Of a stretch of DNA of 64,000 nucleotides, positions 44,356-52,967 are shown piece after piece (position 1 is the stretch's first letter; each line of letters opens with the position of its first letter). This stretch comes from Aggregatilineales bacterium (lineage in GTDB: Bacteria > Chloroflexota > Anaerolineae > Aggregatilineales > Phototrophicaceae). The notes beneath the pieces were generated by a model. It was given only the letters and a program-made list of their open reading frames with translations, was not told the origin of the DNA and did not search any database. Location of the stretch: the NCBI GenBank assembly GCA_030834905.1, contig JAUQWZ010000024.1:1-64000 (forward strand). The letters are read 5' to 3'. A program made the translations under genes and the position numbers.

Positions 44356-44916
44356 ATGACACTGCCATATGAAAAGTACTTACAGGAAGTCCTCATCGAC
44401 GAACAAACCCTGCAAGCGCGCGTCGCTGAACTGGGCGCGCAGATCTCGATCGATTACGCTGAGCATGATCGACTGCTGCTGATCTGTATCCTGAAGGGCG
44501 GCGTGATGTTTCTGACCGACCTGATGCGCCACATTATCGTTCCTCATGAGATCGACTTTCTGGCAGTCTCCAGCTACGGACGCGGCAAGCGTGCCTCTAC
44601 CGGCAACGTGCGTATCGACATGGATCTGAGCGAGGTCGTCACCGGAAAACATATCCTGATTGTTGAGGACATTATCGACAGCGGTCACACGCTGCGTTTT
44701 GTGATGGACGTGATGGAAGCCCGCGGTCCTGCCAGCCTGAAGCTGTGTACGCTGCTGGACAAACCCTCACGGCGGACGACGGAGATCGCCATTGACTACA
44801 TCGGTTTCCAGATTGAAGATCGGTTCGTCTTTGGCTACGGACTCGATCTGGACGAAAAGTTCCGCAATTTGCCGTTCGTCGGCGTGGTACGGCAGGAGGC
44901 GCTCACTGGTGAGTGA
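44356..44916 (+). CDS. hpt: Hypoxanthine phosphoribosyltransferase
   Basis: Converts hypoxanthine or guanine and PRPP to nucleotides. The 186-residue protein shows LICILKGGVMFLTDL, SSYGRGKRASTGNV (flexible catalytic loop), the PRPP motif ILIVEDIIDSGHTL and YIGFQIEDRFVFGYGLD with the C-terminal base-contact residues. Length is typical. Its 3' end overlaps the following gene by 8 bp, indicating coupled translation. Confidence 0.95.
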   Translation: MTLPYEKYLQEVLIDEQTLQARVAELGAQISIDYAEHDRLLLICILKGGVMFLTDLMRHIIVPHEIDFLAVSSYGRGKRASTGNVRIDMDLSEVVTGKHILIVEDIIDSGHTLRFVMDVMEARGPASLKLCTLLDKPSRRTTEIAIDYIGFQIEDRFVFGYGLDLDEKFRNLPFVGVVRQEALTGE

Positions 44917-46330
44917 CCTCACCCCGAAACGTATCCAGGCACCGCTGGTCTGGGACGATGTCATCCTCGACTTACAGGACTTGCTTCGGGCGCATGAACC
45001 GCCGGTCTATCTGGTGGGTGGGGCAGTGCGCGACGCTTACCTGCGCCGCCCGATGAAAGATGTCGATCTGGTGACCGGCGGCAGCGGGCTGGCGCTTGGA
45101 CGGACGATTGCTAACCGGTTGGGCGGCGCGTTCTACCCGCTGGACAGCGAACGCGACGTCGGACGCGCCATACTCGATACGCCTGACGGGCGGCTGGTAT
45201 TGGATGCCGCGCGGTTTCGCGGAGGGGATCTGCGGTCTGATCTGGTGGATCGTGATTTCACCATCAATGCGCTGGCGGTGGAAATGGCCGGCGATCTGGA
45301 CGTAGTTCTGGACGTGGTGGGCGGCGTTGATGACCTGGCGAACAAGATCCTGCGGCGGTGCAGCCCACAGTCGCTCGCCAACGATCCAGTGCGGGCGCTG
45401 CGGGCGGTGCGGCAGAGCGTTCAGTTTGGTTTTCGCATTGAAGCTGCGACTCTAGCCGACGTGCGCGGCGTCGGCGCGCGCCTGCTGGACGTGTCGATTG
45501 AGCGCGTGCGCGACGAGTACTTCAAGCTGCTGGCGCTGCCGAGGGCGGCGCTGGCGCTGCGGGTGCTGGCAAGTATCGGGCTGCTGCACGTGCTGCTGCC
45601 TGAACTGGACAGCCTGCCGCCGGAACAGTGGCAGCAGATGCTGGCGGCAGTCGAACGCTGGTCGGACATTTACCTGACCATCAGCCCGCAGCGCACCGAC
45701 GAAACCGCCGCCCAGTTCAGCCTCGGCACAATGGTTGTGGCGCTGGATCGCTTTCGAGGCAGCCTTCAGGCGCACACGGGCGCGGTCTGGGCAGATGAAC
45801 GCCAGCACCGGGCGCTGATGACGCTGGCGCTGCTGCTGTCTCCGTTTGGCGCGGAAACCGCCGAGGCGTATGCCGTTCGCCTGCATCTGAGCAACGATGA
45901 GCGCGCGCGGCTGGCGACGGTGGCGCGCAGCCTTGACAGCTTTGGGGCGCTGGGCGATCTCAACCCGACCGCGATTTACCGCTTCTGGAAGCGCACGCGA
46001 GCAGCGGGCGTGGACGTAATCCTGCTGGGGCTGGCGAAGTATCTGGGTGAAGCTGGCGTCCGTTTGAATCAGACTGAATGGCTGAAACAGGTGGAGCGCG
46101 CTCAAATCCTGCTGGACGCCTATTTTGACCAGCGAGAGCAGCTTGTCGATCCGCCGACACTGGTCAACGGCAGCGATCTCATGCGCGCCTTAGGCATCTC
46201 CGCAGGGCGGCACGTGGGCGACCTGCTTGAGCAGATCCGCGAGGCGCAGGTCAACGGACTCGTCACGACAGCCGGTGATGCCCTCGACTTCGCTCGGCTG
46301 CACGTCAACGATCACCCATCGAAATTGTGA
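44909..46330 (+). CDS. CCA-adding-type tRNA nucleotidyltransferase (class II, poly(A) polymerase family)
   Basis: A 473-residue nucleotidyltransferase that by family adds or repairs the tRNA 3' CCA, wholly or in part. The catalytic domain has VYLVGGAVRDAYLRRPMKDVDLVTGG, with the DxD metal ligands, and RDFTINALAVEM. RRCSPQSLANDPVRALRAVRQSVQFGF follows, then a long helical body. The GTG at 44909, preceded by AGGAGG with 9 nt spacing, starts just inside hpt; the frame stays open further upstream but encodes hpt shadow. Because A-adding, CC-adding and CCA-adding enzymes share these motifs, the precise activity is open. Confidence 0.87.
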   Translation: MSDLTPKRIQAPLVWDDVILDLQDLLRAHEPPVYLVGGAVRDAYLRRPMKDVDLVTGGSGLALGRTIANRLGGAFYPLDSERDVGRAILDTPDGRLVLDAARFRGGDLRSDLVDRDFTINALAVEMAGDLDVVLDVVGGVDDLANKILRRCSPQSLANDPVRALRAVRQSVQFGFRIEAATLADVRGVGARLLDVSIERVRDEYFKLLALPRAALALRVLASIGLLHVLLPELDSLPPEQWQQMLAAVERWSDIYLTISPQRTDETAAQFSLGTMVVALDRFRGSLQAHTGAVWADERQHRALMTLALLLSPFGAETAEAYAVRLHLSNDERARLATVARSLDSFGALGDLNPTAIYRFWKRTRAAGVDVILLGLAKYLGEAGVRLNQTEWLKQVERAQILLDAYFDQREQLVDPPTLVNGSDLMRALGISAGRHVGDLLEQIREAQVNGLVTTAGDALDFARLHVNDHPSKL

Positions 46331-46340
46331 TGTTGTTATG

Positions 46341-46520
46341 CGTTTTTTAGCCCTCATCCCCATTGCGAACTTCGTTCGCACCCCTTCTCCTACATTCTTC
46401 GAATGCTGCATCCTTTGGATGCCTGGAGAAGGGTACAACCTGAGTCTTTGTCTGTAAGTCCCTCTCCATGAGGGAGAGGGCGGCAATCTACGATTGCTCA
46501 GGGTGAGGGCGTTTTAAGCG
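46341..46520. repeat. Intergenic element made of nested and serial hairpins
   Basis: An outer pair, CCCTCATCCC (46351-46360) and GGGTGAGGG (46501-46509), encloses several hairpins. TGCGAAC/GTTCGCA lies at 46364-46380. CCCTTCTCC (46382-46390) pairs with GGAGAAGGG (46425-46433). Inside that arm set are CATTC/GAATG (46393-46405) and GCATCC/GGATGC (46408-46422). CCCTCTCC/GGAGAGGG lies at 46460-46480 and GCAATC/GATTGC at 46483-46497. Four of the small stems have 3-base loops. No ORF of note lies here. It looks like a MITE-like or REP-like unit between convergent genes. Confidence 0.8.
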
Positions 46521-46541
46521 AGAACAAGCGTATAGCACACC

Positions 46542-46973
46542 CTAGCTGCGGACGGCGCTAAGCTCCTGCAGGCGCAGGCGCGCATCTTCTTCGGGAACCT
46601 CAAAATGGACGCTGAGAAGCTGCGGCGTTCGCGCGGTGGGCGTAAGCTGCATGACCATATTCTCAGGCATCACCAGCATCCGCGCGAAGCGGTAAAGTTT
46701 GCCCTCTTCGCGTTCAATGCCTCTGAGCTGGCGCGTATCCCCCCAGGGGCAGTTGACGACGTGCCGCGCCAGCAGCCGCGCCAGCGACATGCGCGGCGAA
46801 TAGCTCTCGTTTACGTTCAGGAAACTGCTGGAGAGCTGGCTGATATCCAGGTCTTCCCACATATCGGGACAGGGGTGCTGGAGCATGCTTTCAATGGGGA
46901 TCGGCGGCGCGGTGATATTGAACGCATCTATGAGTTCCTGTGTGACCACTTCGAGGCGCACATAATCCACCAC
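46542..46973 (-). CDS. ImmA/IrrE-like domain protein lacking the HExxH metal motif
   Basis: A 143-residue protein. The N-terminal FNITAPPIPIESML and the later RFARMLVMPENMV match the flanks of the ImmA/IrrE (DUF955) metallopeptidase domain. Where the family has a helix of the form HExxH, this protein reads SLARLLARHVVN, without the Glu and the first His, so peptidase activity is unlikely. The GTG at 46973 has GGAG 9 nt upstream, located at the end of rsmD. A structural or regulatory role is possible. Confidence 0.7.
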   Translation of the reverse strand: MVDYVRLEVVTQELIDAFNITAPPIPIESMLQHPCPDMWEDLDISQLSSSFLNVNESYSPRMSLARLLARHVVNCPWGDTRQLRGIEREEGKLYRFARMLVMPENMVMQLTPTARTPQLLSVHFEVPEEDARLRLQELSAVRS

Positions 46974-46979
46974 TACGAT

Positions 46980-47552
46980 TTACTCCTCTGCAACGGATGC
47001 GCTATTTTCAAAGAACCAGAGCAACGTCTTACCGTAACGGCGTTCATCCAACAGGCTGAGATGTTTGAAGGATACGCTTTCCTGTTCGGACGGGTCAAGC
47101 TGTACGATGACCCGGGTATCTTCGGAGAGCCAAACGGGATTTTCATCCAGAGCTTGCAGCGTTTTTAGCCAGAGTCCCTTGTACTGCGGCGGCGCTGCGT
47201 AGATGTAGTGATATATGCGGTCGGGGGGCTGCCGCAGCAGGGCAAAGGCATCCATCCGCCGGACAACGGCGTTTTCACCCAACCGCGTCAGAGTCAGATT
47301 CTCCTGAATTGTCCTGACAGCCGCGCGATCAAGATCGAGCAGCAGGGCGTAAGCCGCCCCCCGGCTCAGGGCTTCGATGCCTACGCTGCCAGTCCCCGCG
47401 AACAGATCGAGAAAGTTGGCGTCATAGATGCGAGTGCCGATAATGCTGAACAGCGCCTCTTTGACGCGATCCATAATCGGACGGGTCGAATCGCCCGGCA
47501 CCAGTTTCAGCCGCCTGCCTCGCGCGGTTCCAGCAATCACACGGATACTCAA
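46980..47552 (-). CDS. rsmD: 16S rRNA (guanine(966)-N2)-methyltransferase
   Basis: SAM-dependent methyltransferase for 16S rRNA. The 190-residue protein opens with IRVIAGTARGRRL and has TRPIMDRVKEALFSII, both RsmD landmarks. Motif I is FLDLFAGTGSVGIEALSRGA. Motif IV, usually DPPY or DPPF, here reads AAPPQYKGL, so the conserved Asp is replaced by Ala with an inserted Gln. The start is TTG, 5 bp after the URO-D family gene stop, indicating co-transcription with it. Confidence 0.88.
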   Translation of the reverse strand: MSIRVIAGTARGRRLKLVPGDSTRPIMDRVKEALFSIIGTRIYDANFLDLFAGTGSVGIEALSRGAAYALLLDLDRAAVRTIQENLTLTRLGENAVVRRMDAFALLRQPPDRIYHYIYAAPPQYKGLWLKTLQALDENPVWLSEDTRVIVQLDPSEQESVSFKHLSLLDERRYGKTLLWFFENSASVAEE

Positions 47553-47557
47553 ATTCG

Positions 47558-48541
47558 TCAGGCGCTTTCTACAGCTTCGCGGGCGGCGCGGATATTCGAA
47601 AGGGGAGTCGTCACCATGGTGACGCAGCCGGTTGCCAGGATGAAGCGGCGGCAGTTGGTGCGCTGCATGGCGGCGCGGGCGGCTTCCCGGACGGTGCCTG
47701 GCGTGCCCAGGTGCAGATGATCCGACTGTGACAGACCGCCGACGACCACGCCGTCAAACAGAGTCTTGCCCTGCGCGAGGTCGGGTTCGGTATTGGCGTC
47801 GTGCCAGTTGATGCCCTGCACGTTTAATTCGCTGGCAAACTTGAACATCGGTAGATCGCCGTGTAAGTGGGCAATGTTGAGCCACCATCTGGTCGGCAGG
47901 GTATCCAGAATCTTGCGGTCGTAAGGCAGCCCAAAGGTGCGATACTCCTCTTCGGGCAGCACCCCGTAGCTGGCATGTTGAATAGCGTAGAAGATGCCCG
48001 CAATCGGAAGCCGCTTGAGCGATTCGATGAACCGCAGCGTGCTTTCGGTGAGCACGTTCAAGCCCGTATGAACGCGATCCGGATAGGTTCTCATCTGGCG
48101 GATCAGTTCCGCCTGACCAGCAAGGTTTTTCGCCTGCGCCAGCGGGCTGAAGATGGTTTGAATGACCGGCACTGCTTCGCCGAGCGCATCGGTTACCAGC
48201 TTCAGACACTCCTGCTGCCGTCCCAGCGAGCCGCGCGTGGGATCGAGCGCACGCAAGGTCGTCCAATCAAGCGAGCGCAGAATCGGACGCCGGGTGTAGG
48301 CGCGAGTGCCTTCCATCGAGCCTTTCCATTCATCCTGCGCGCCGTAATCCACCAGGCAGTAACTGCTGGCTGGCGTCACTTTGACGAAGTCCCAGTCGTA
48401 TGCCTGCTGAAATTCGACGGTTGACCGCGCCAGGTCGGCGGCGCGCTGATCGTCACCGGGCCAATGCCGCCACAATGCGACCGGCGGACGGTCGGTTTGC
48501 CCACCGGCGATAGTCTGTTCCAGGCGCTCACGCTTATTCAT
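47558..48541 (-). CDS. Uroporphyrinogen decarboxylase (URO-D) family protein
   Basis: A 327-residue TIM-barrel protein. MNKRERLEQTIAGGQTDRPPVALWRHW at the N-terminus is the family opening. DWDFVKVTPASSYCLVDYG, IFSPLAQAKNLAG and NIAHLHGDLPMFKFASELNVQGINWHD follow. True HemE has a characteristic N-terminal RQAGRYLPEY motif, which is absent. This protein therefore belongs to the broader URO-D group that includes methyltransferases acting on corrinoid or coenzyme M. The substrate is unknown. No haem genes are adjacent. Confidence 0.83.
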   Translation of the reverse strand: MNKRERLEQTIAGGQTDRPPVALWRHWPGDDQRAADLARSTVEFQQAYDWDFVKVTPASSYCLVDYGAQDEWKGSMEGTRAYTRRPILRSLDWTTLRALDPTRGSLGRQQECLKLVTDALGEAVPVIQTIFSPLAQAKNLAGQAELIRQMRTYPDRVHTGLNVLTESTLRFIESLKRLPIAGIFYAIQHASYGVLPEEEYRTFGLPYDRKILDTLPTRWWLNIAHLHGDLPMFKFASELNVQGINWHDANTEPDLAQGKTLFDGVVVGGLSQSDHLHLGTPGTVREAARAAMQRTNCRRFILATGCVTMVTTPLSNIRAAREAVESA

Positions 48542-48550
48542 AGCTGCGGG

Positions 48551-48850
48551 TCAGGCACCCATTTCCTCAAGACGCTGATGGACAAAACGCTGCATCATTT
48601 CGTAACGATCCATGCCCGGGTTTTCGTCAAGTCCCTGGCGAACCTTGGTCAGGCAGCGCTCAAATGACTGCTTGGCGGCATCTCGCTGGTGTGACGCGCG
48701 CTGCGCCAGCGCCAGCCCATACAGCGCGTCGATCTGATCGGGCGTTTCCCGGAGGATCTTGTCGAACTCCTCTATGGCGGCGTCGTTGCGCTGTTCCCGA
48801 AGCAGTGTCCATGCCCGCCCAAGTTCGGCGGCGTATTCGTTGTGTGCCAT
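48551..48850 (-). CDS. Short tetratricopeptide repeat protein
   Basis: A 99-residue soluble protein with about two TPR units: LGRAWTLLREQRNDAAIEEFDKILRETPDQIDALYGLALA, then a second helix pair with AAKQSFERCLTKV. It is probably a small protein-interaction scaffold. It starts 74 bp after the large membrane protein stop and ends 9 bp before the URO-D gene, so it leads that minus-strand group (TPR, URO-D, rsmD, IrrE-like). Confidence 0.78.
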   Translation of the reverse strand: MAHNEYAAELGRAWTLLREQRNDAAIEEFDKILRETPDQIDALYGLALAQRASHQRDAAKQSFERCLTKVRQGLDENPGMDRYEMMQRFVHQRLEEMGA

Positions 48851-48924
48851 CGGTGTCTATTCCTGCTGTATCTAAAGGTGCCTAGATTGTAGTCGCAGCG
48901 ACCAAAAATACAAGCGACGGCTGT

Positions 48925-51192
48925 CTAACGTAATACTGTCAGGTCGGTAATTAATGCCAGCGTCTGCCCGATATATTCGCCCTCCTGATCGAAGAAATTC
49001 AGGCGGTTCTGGGGAGCGCAGGAGATAGTGCAGTCGAATACTTCCAGCGACAGCGTGTAACCGCCCGGCGCGGCGGCTTCAGGCAGCGTCAGCCGGTAGC
49101 GGTCGGTCACATAGCGATTGGTCAGCCAGCGCTGGGTTGGATAATGCCCCGGATGGCGCAGGTCGCTGAGTGGCAGCCGTTCGTCGCTGGTCAGGTCTTG
49201 CAGGTGAATCTGTGTCCGGTAATTGGCGGGCAGAAAACGCAGCGCGCGCCAGTACACCGTCAGCGCAGCGGTGCCGCCAGCCGCAACCTGCCGGTTTTCC
49301 AGCCGGTACGCCAGCGCCTCCAAGCCAACTTCGGTGCGCGCGCGCAGGGGTGTGCTGCCGTCCAGTGCGTAACCCGGCGGCGCTGTCAGGCTGGATGGCG
49401 CGGCGGCGTTCAGCAGCAGCATGAAGCCGCCGCCGATGGCGACGATAATTGCGGTGAAACGCGCCTGTGGCAGCGTCAGCAGTGTCAGTTCGACGAACTG
49501 CTCCTGCGGCTGGGCGAACCGGCGCAGGGCAGCCACGATCAGCAGCGCCAGCGCGCCAAAACTCACAATCCAGGCGACGGTGCGAATGGGCGTCGTTCCG
49601 AGGAAAACCGTCAGGGTCGCCGAGTTTGCCGACGGAATATCGACTGTGAACAGCCCGGTGGCGCTGTCAGGCTCGATGGTGAGGGGCGCATTGTTGAGCG
49701 ATGCCGCCCATCCCGGAAAATAGGCGGTCAGGATGCGCAGGCTGGCAGACGCCGACGAATCGATCTGGAACTGATCGCTGTGAGTCGTATGTCCGAGGAC
49801 GCCAATCTGCGCCTGGGTGCTGACGCCGATCTTCTGGATGTCGTTGGACGTGTAGCTGTTGACCAGCGTCTGATTGGGCTGAAGGGCAGGGGCAAGCGTT
49901 GATGGCGCTGCCGAACCGGCGGGCAGGACGGCGATCCCGTAGCCAAGCTGCTCGTACTGCACCTGCGCCAGCGCATCCACCGCCCCGAAATCGCCTGACC
50001 CGCGCGGCGCTGTCCATGCCGTGATCGACAGCCCAAGCGCGGCGGCTAAGCAGAGTGAATACAGCAGCGGCGTGCCGGGCAGACGCCACTTCAGTACCGA
50101 GGTGCAGGCGATGGACAGGCACAGCACGACCGGACCTATCAGCCAGCTTTCCCCCGGCAGCAGCAGCACCCCGCCGCCGATGAACGCCACCGCAGCGCCA
50201 AAGAACAGGCGTTGAAAGCCTGTCTCCGCGGGCTGTCGCAGCCACGGGATGATGCTGGCTGCCGTGAAGACGATCAGCGGCAGCCCCAGCGTAAGCTGCG
50301 GCGTGTGGACAAGTTCATCAGGATCGACCGGGCGGAAGGGCGTGAGCAGTTCGCCCACTGACAGGGACAGGAATTCGGCTTCTCCAGCGCGGTGCCAGGT
50401 CACCCCGCTCTGCTCGCCCAGCGCTGGCAGCCAGAAACAGGCAGACAGCCCAACTGCCAGCAGCGACGCGATTGCCAGCCAATGCAGCCTTGTCGCGCGG
50501 TTCACGGCGAAACGGTGCCACAGTCCGTAGGCAGCGGCGATGATAAAACCGGCGAGTCCGTACTGCAGGTGGGTCAGCAGCAAGCCCGCGCCGCACAGAG
50601 TCGCCAGCAGAAAATCGGTGCCGCGTCGGTTGACGATCAAACGGTCAACAGTCCACAGCAGCGACGGCAGCAGCGCCAGACTCATGATGGCGGGCAAATC
50701 GCCCAGAATGTGCGGCGCGACCATGACCAGCCAGGGGCTGAATACGTAGAGGGCGCTTGCCAGGACACCCGAAGCCGCGTCACTGCGCCGCAGGACAAAG
50801 GCGTACATTGCCGAACCGGCGAGCATCATCGACGCGGCGTACACCACCCGCACCGCCGAAACTGCATCGCCGGTGAAGAAAAACTGGATGAGTGCCGGAA
50901 CATAGGCAGGACCCGGCGCGTAAAAACTGGGGATCGGCGCGCCGTAGCCGCCAAAAACGTTCGGTGACCAGCGCGGATAGAGGAAGCCTTCGCTGATGGC
51001 TTGCGCATAGTCACTGGCGCGAAAGACGTAATTTTCGCTGGCGTTGGTGCGTGGCAAGCCCGGCTGAATCAGGAAGGGCAGGGCGGCAATCAGACTCAGA
51101 ACAATCACAAAGACAACGCCCCAGTCAACGCCGCGCTGGGCGCGCCGCATCCACAAAGGCAGGTCATGAGCCGGAATCTCAGTGGTCATCAT
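48925..51192 (-). CDS. Large polytopic membrane protein (6-pyruvoyl-tetrahydropterin synthase-related / GT-C-like)
   Basis: A 755-residue protein with about 11-13 membrane helices. ASENYVFRASDYAQAISEGFLYPRWSPNVFGGYGAPIPSFYAPG lies in the first large external loop, a pattern of the PTPS-related and YfhO-like membrane proteins. A beta-rich extracytoplasmic region follows in the last 300 residues, with TAYFPGWAASLNN, close to the YfhO C-terminal signature. A final domain contains TALTVYWRAL. The architecture resembles GT-C-type sugar transferases of the cell surface, but no substrate can be named. Confidence 0.75.
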   Translation of the reverse strand: MMTTEIPAHDLPLWMRRAQRGVDWGVVFVIVLSLIAALPFLIQPGLPRTNASENYVFRASDYAQAISEGFLYPRWSPNVFGGYGAPIPSFYAPGPAYVPALIQFFFTGDAVSAVRVVYAASMMLAGSAMYAFVLRRSDAASGVLASALYVFSPWLVMVAPHILGDLPAIMSLALLPSLLWTVDRLIVNRRGTDFLLATLCGAGLLLTHLQYGLAGFIIAAAYGLWHRFAVNRATRLHWLAIASLLAVGLSACFWLPALGEQSGVTWHRAGEAEFLSLSVGELLTPFRPVDPDELVHTPQLTLGLPLIVFTAASIIPWLRQPAETGFQRLFFGAAVAFIGGGVLLLPGESWLIGPVVLCLSIACTSVLKWRLPGTPLLYSLCLAAALGLSITAWTAPRGSGDFGAVDALAQVQYEQLGYGIAVLPAGSAAPSTLAPALQPNQTLVNSYTSNDIQKIGVSTQAQIGVLGHTTHSDQFQIDSSASASLRILTAYFPGWAASLNNAPLTIEPDSATGLFTVDIPSANSATLTVFLGTTPIRTVAWIVSFGALALLIVAALRRFAQPQEQFVELTLLTLPQARFTAIIVAIGGGFMLLLNAAAPSSLTAPPGYALDGSTPLRARTEVGLEALAYRLENRQVAAGGTAALTVYWRALRFLPANYRTQIHLQDLTSDERLPLSDLRHPGHYPTQRWLTNRYVTDRYRLTLPEAAAPGGYTLSLEVFDCTISCAPQNRLNFFDQEGEYIGQTLALITDLTVLR

Positions 51193-51283
51193 CCCTCAAT
51201 TGTAGCCCGTCGTGGCGCGACGCGCCTCTGGCAAAAATGCCCAGACACTGCTATCCTTGCCCCGTAAACCGAAGTGGTAGTTT

Positions 51284-51736
51284 ATGAACCAAACTCGCCC
51301 GGCAACCCCTGCTGACATTCCGGTACTGATCGAATTCTGGCATGAGCGCGCTCTTTTGCAGCAGGCGCGTCTGGCGGATGACGCGCGCGAGCGCTGGACG
51401 CGGGCGGCGCTGGGATGGCTGGAGAACCCGGATGTGACCCTGTTGGTCGGGCTGAACGATCAGCAGCAGGTGGTCGGCTATATTGTGGGGCAGGTTCAGC
51501 CAGCGCCGCCGGGCACCCTTCCCGAATGGCAGGGGGTGATCAGCGAGATCAGCATTGATGCTCATCACTATCATCAGGGAGTGGGGCGGCGGCTGGTGGA
51601 CGCGGCGCGCGACTGGTTTCGCAGCCGCGACATCGAGCATTTTATCGTACACGTATCCCAGCGCTCGGCGGTTGAACAGGCATTCTGGCGTGGGCTGGGC
51701 GCAGTCAAATGGATGGAGATTCTGTGGCTCAAATAA
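51284..51736 (+). CDS. GNAT-family N-acetyltransferase
   Basis: A 150-residue acetyltransferase. TRPATPADIPVLIEFWHERA begins the fold; VVGYIVGQ and GVISEISIDAHHYHQGVGRRLVDAARDWF form strand 4 and the acetyl-CoA loop (HQGVGRRL). AVEQAFWRGLGAVKWMEI closes it. First gene of a long plus-strand run. Its end overlaps the next GNAT gene by 13 bp. Substrate unknown. Confidence 0.85.
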   Translation: MNQTRPATPADIPVLIEFWHERALLQQARLADDARERWTRAALGWLENPDVTLLVGLNDQQQVVGYIVGQVQPAPPGTLPEWQGVISEISIDAHHYHQGVGRRLVDAARDWFRSRDIEHFIVHVSQRSAVEQAFWRGLGAVKWMEILWLK

Positions 51737-52251
51737 CCGTTCGCCCTGCCAGACCGAATGATATTGACGCTATCGCGCGGCTCTGGCAGGCGCTGGTGGA
51801 ATTTCATTGCGCTCTTGACGCTGACCTTCCGCCGCCGACAGCCCAGGGCGCGAATAGTTACGCCCGCAGACTGATGGATCATCTGGATGACCCGATGGCA
51901 AAAGTGCTGGTCGCGGTTCTGGATGGTCAGGTCATCGGCTATGTGCTGGGTGTGGTGGTAGACTTAGCGCCAGAATTGTTCGCGCAGGAGCCGAGCGGCT
52001 TCCTCGCCGATATCTACGTCGATACCGGGCATCGCCGCGCTGGTGCTGGCAGGGCGTTGGTGATGGGCTTGACAGACTGGTTTCGGCAGCGAAACCTGCG
52101 CTTTTTCGAGTGGCATGCAGCGGCGCGAAATCCAGACGGCATCGCCTTCTGGCAGGCGCTGGGCGGGCGCGACGTGATGGTTCGGATGCGCGCGGACCTG
52201 ACATCGACGAATGACAATCCAGTCAATGGCGACAGCCAGAAGGATGCCTAG
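51724..52251 (+). CDS. GNAT-family N-acetyltransferase
   Basis: A 175-residue acetyltransferase, similar in layout to the gene before it. VRPARPNDIDAIARLW starts the fold; VIGYVLGVVVDL and FLADIYVDTGHRRAGAGRALVMGL carry the acetyl-CoA loop. NPDGIAFWQALGGRDVMVRM is the C-terminal part. The GTG at 51724 has GGAG 5 nt upstream; an ATG 15 bp earlier is an alternative. The adjacent pair suggests duplication. Substrate unknown. Confidence 0.83.
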   Translation: MAQITVRPARPNDIDAIARLWQALVEFHCALDADLPPPTAQGANSYARRLMDHLDDPMAKVLVAVLDGQVIGYVLGVVVDLAPELFAQEPSGFLADIYVDTGHRRAGAGRALVMGLTDWFRQRNLRFFEWHAAARNPDGIAFWQALGGRDVMVRMRADLTSTNDNPVNGDSQKDA

Positions 52252-52256
52252 ACATT

Positions 52257-52964
52257 ATGCCTGAGCTTCTCTATCAGACAGACAGCTACCTTAAGGAGTT
52301 TTCGGCGGTAGTCTCCGCACTCAACGACGAAATGCGCGGCGTCTGGCTCGATAGAACCGCCTTTTACCCCGGGGGTGGTGGGCAGCCAAACGACGAAGGA
52401 ATGCTGGTCGTCAGCGGCAAGCACTACCACGTGAGCAAGGTTGAGCGCGGCAACGTCCACATCATTCAGGAGGACATCCTGCCAGCGGTTGGGGCGGAAG
52501 TGACGGGCGTCCTCAATTGGGAACGCCGCTACCAACTGATGCGGACGCACACCGCCATGCACATTCTGTGCGGTGTCGTCTGGCGCGATTACGGTGCCAG
52601 CGTGACCGGTGGCAACATGGAACCGCTGAAGGGGCGCATGGATTTTGAATTCGAGCGTCTGCAGAAAGACCTGGTCGGCGAGATCGAAACCAAAATTAAC
52701 GCCGAGGTCGCCGCCGCCCGCGATATTCGAGTGCGGATTCTTCCTCGCGAAGAAGCATTTCAAATTCCCGATCTGATTCGCACCAAAATCAATCTGCTGC
52801 CGGACGGGATAGAGGAAGTTCGGACGGTGGAAATCGTCGGACTCGATCTTCAGGCAGACGGCGGTACTCACGTGGCAAACACCCGTGAAGTGGGTACCAT
52901 TCGCGTCACCGATTACAAGAGCAAGGGCGGTATTAACAAGCGTATCTACATCGAGCTTGACTAA
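52257..52964 (+). CDS. Alanyl-tRNA editing protein (AlaX family)
   Basis: A freestanding homologue of the AlaRS editing domain, expected to hydrolyse tRNA(Ala) mischarged with Ser or Gly. The 235-residue protein has the RTAFYPGGGGQPND-like opening near residue 30, HTAMHILCG (first two metal His) near 97 and ADGGTHVANTREVG near 202. The usual CGGTH reads DGGTH here, so one zinc ligand is changed from Cys to Asp. It begins 5 bp after the second acetyltransferase and ends 3 bp before the first TPR gene. Confidence 0.88.
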   Translation: MPELLYQTDSYLKEFSAVVSALNDEMRGVWLDRTAFYPGGGGQPNDEGMLVVSGKHYHVSKVERGNVHIIQEDILPAVGAEVTGVLNWERRYQLMRTHTAMHILCGVVWRDYGASVTGGNMEPLKGRMDFEFERLQKDLVGEIETKINAEVAAARDIRVRILPREEAFQIPDLIRTKINLLPDGIEEVRTVEIVGLDLQADGGTHVANTREVGTIRVTDYKSKGGINKRIYIELD

Positions 52965-52967
52965 GCC

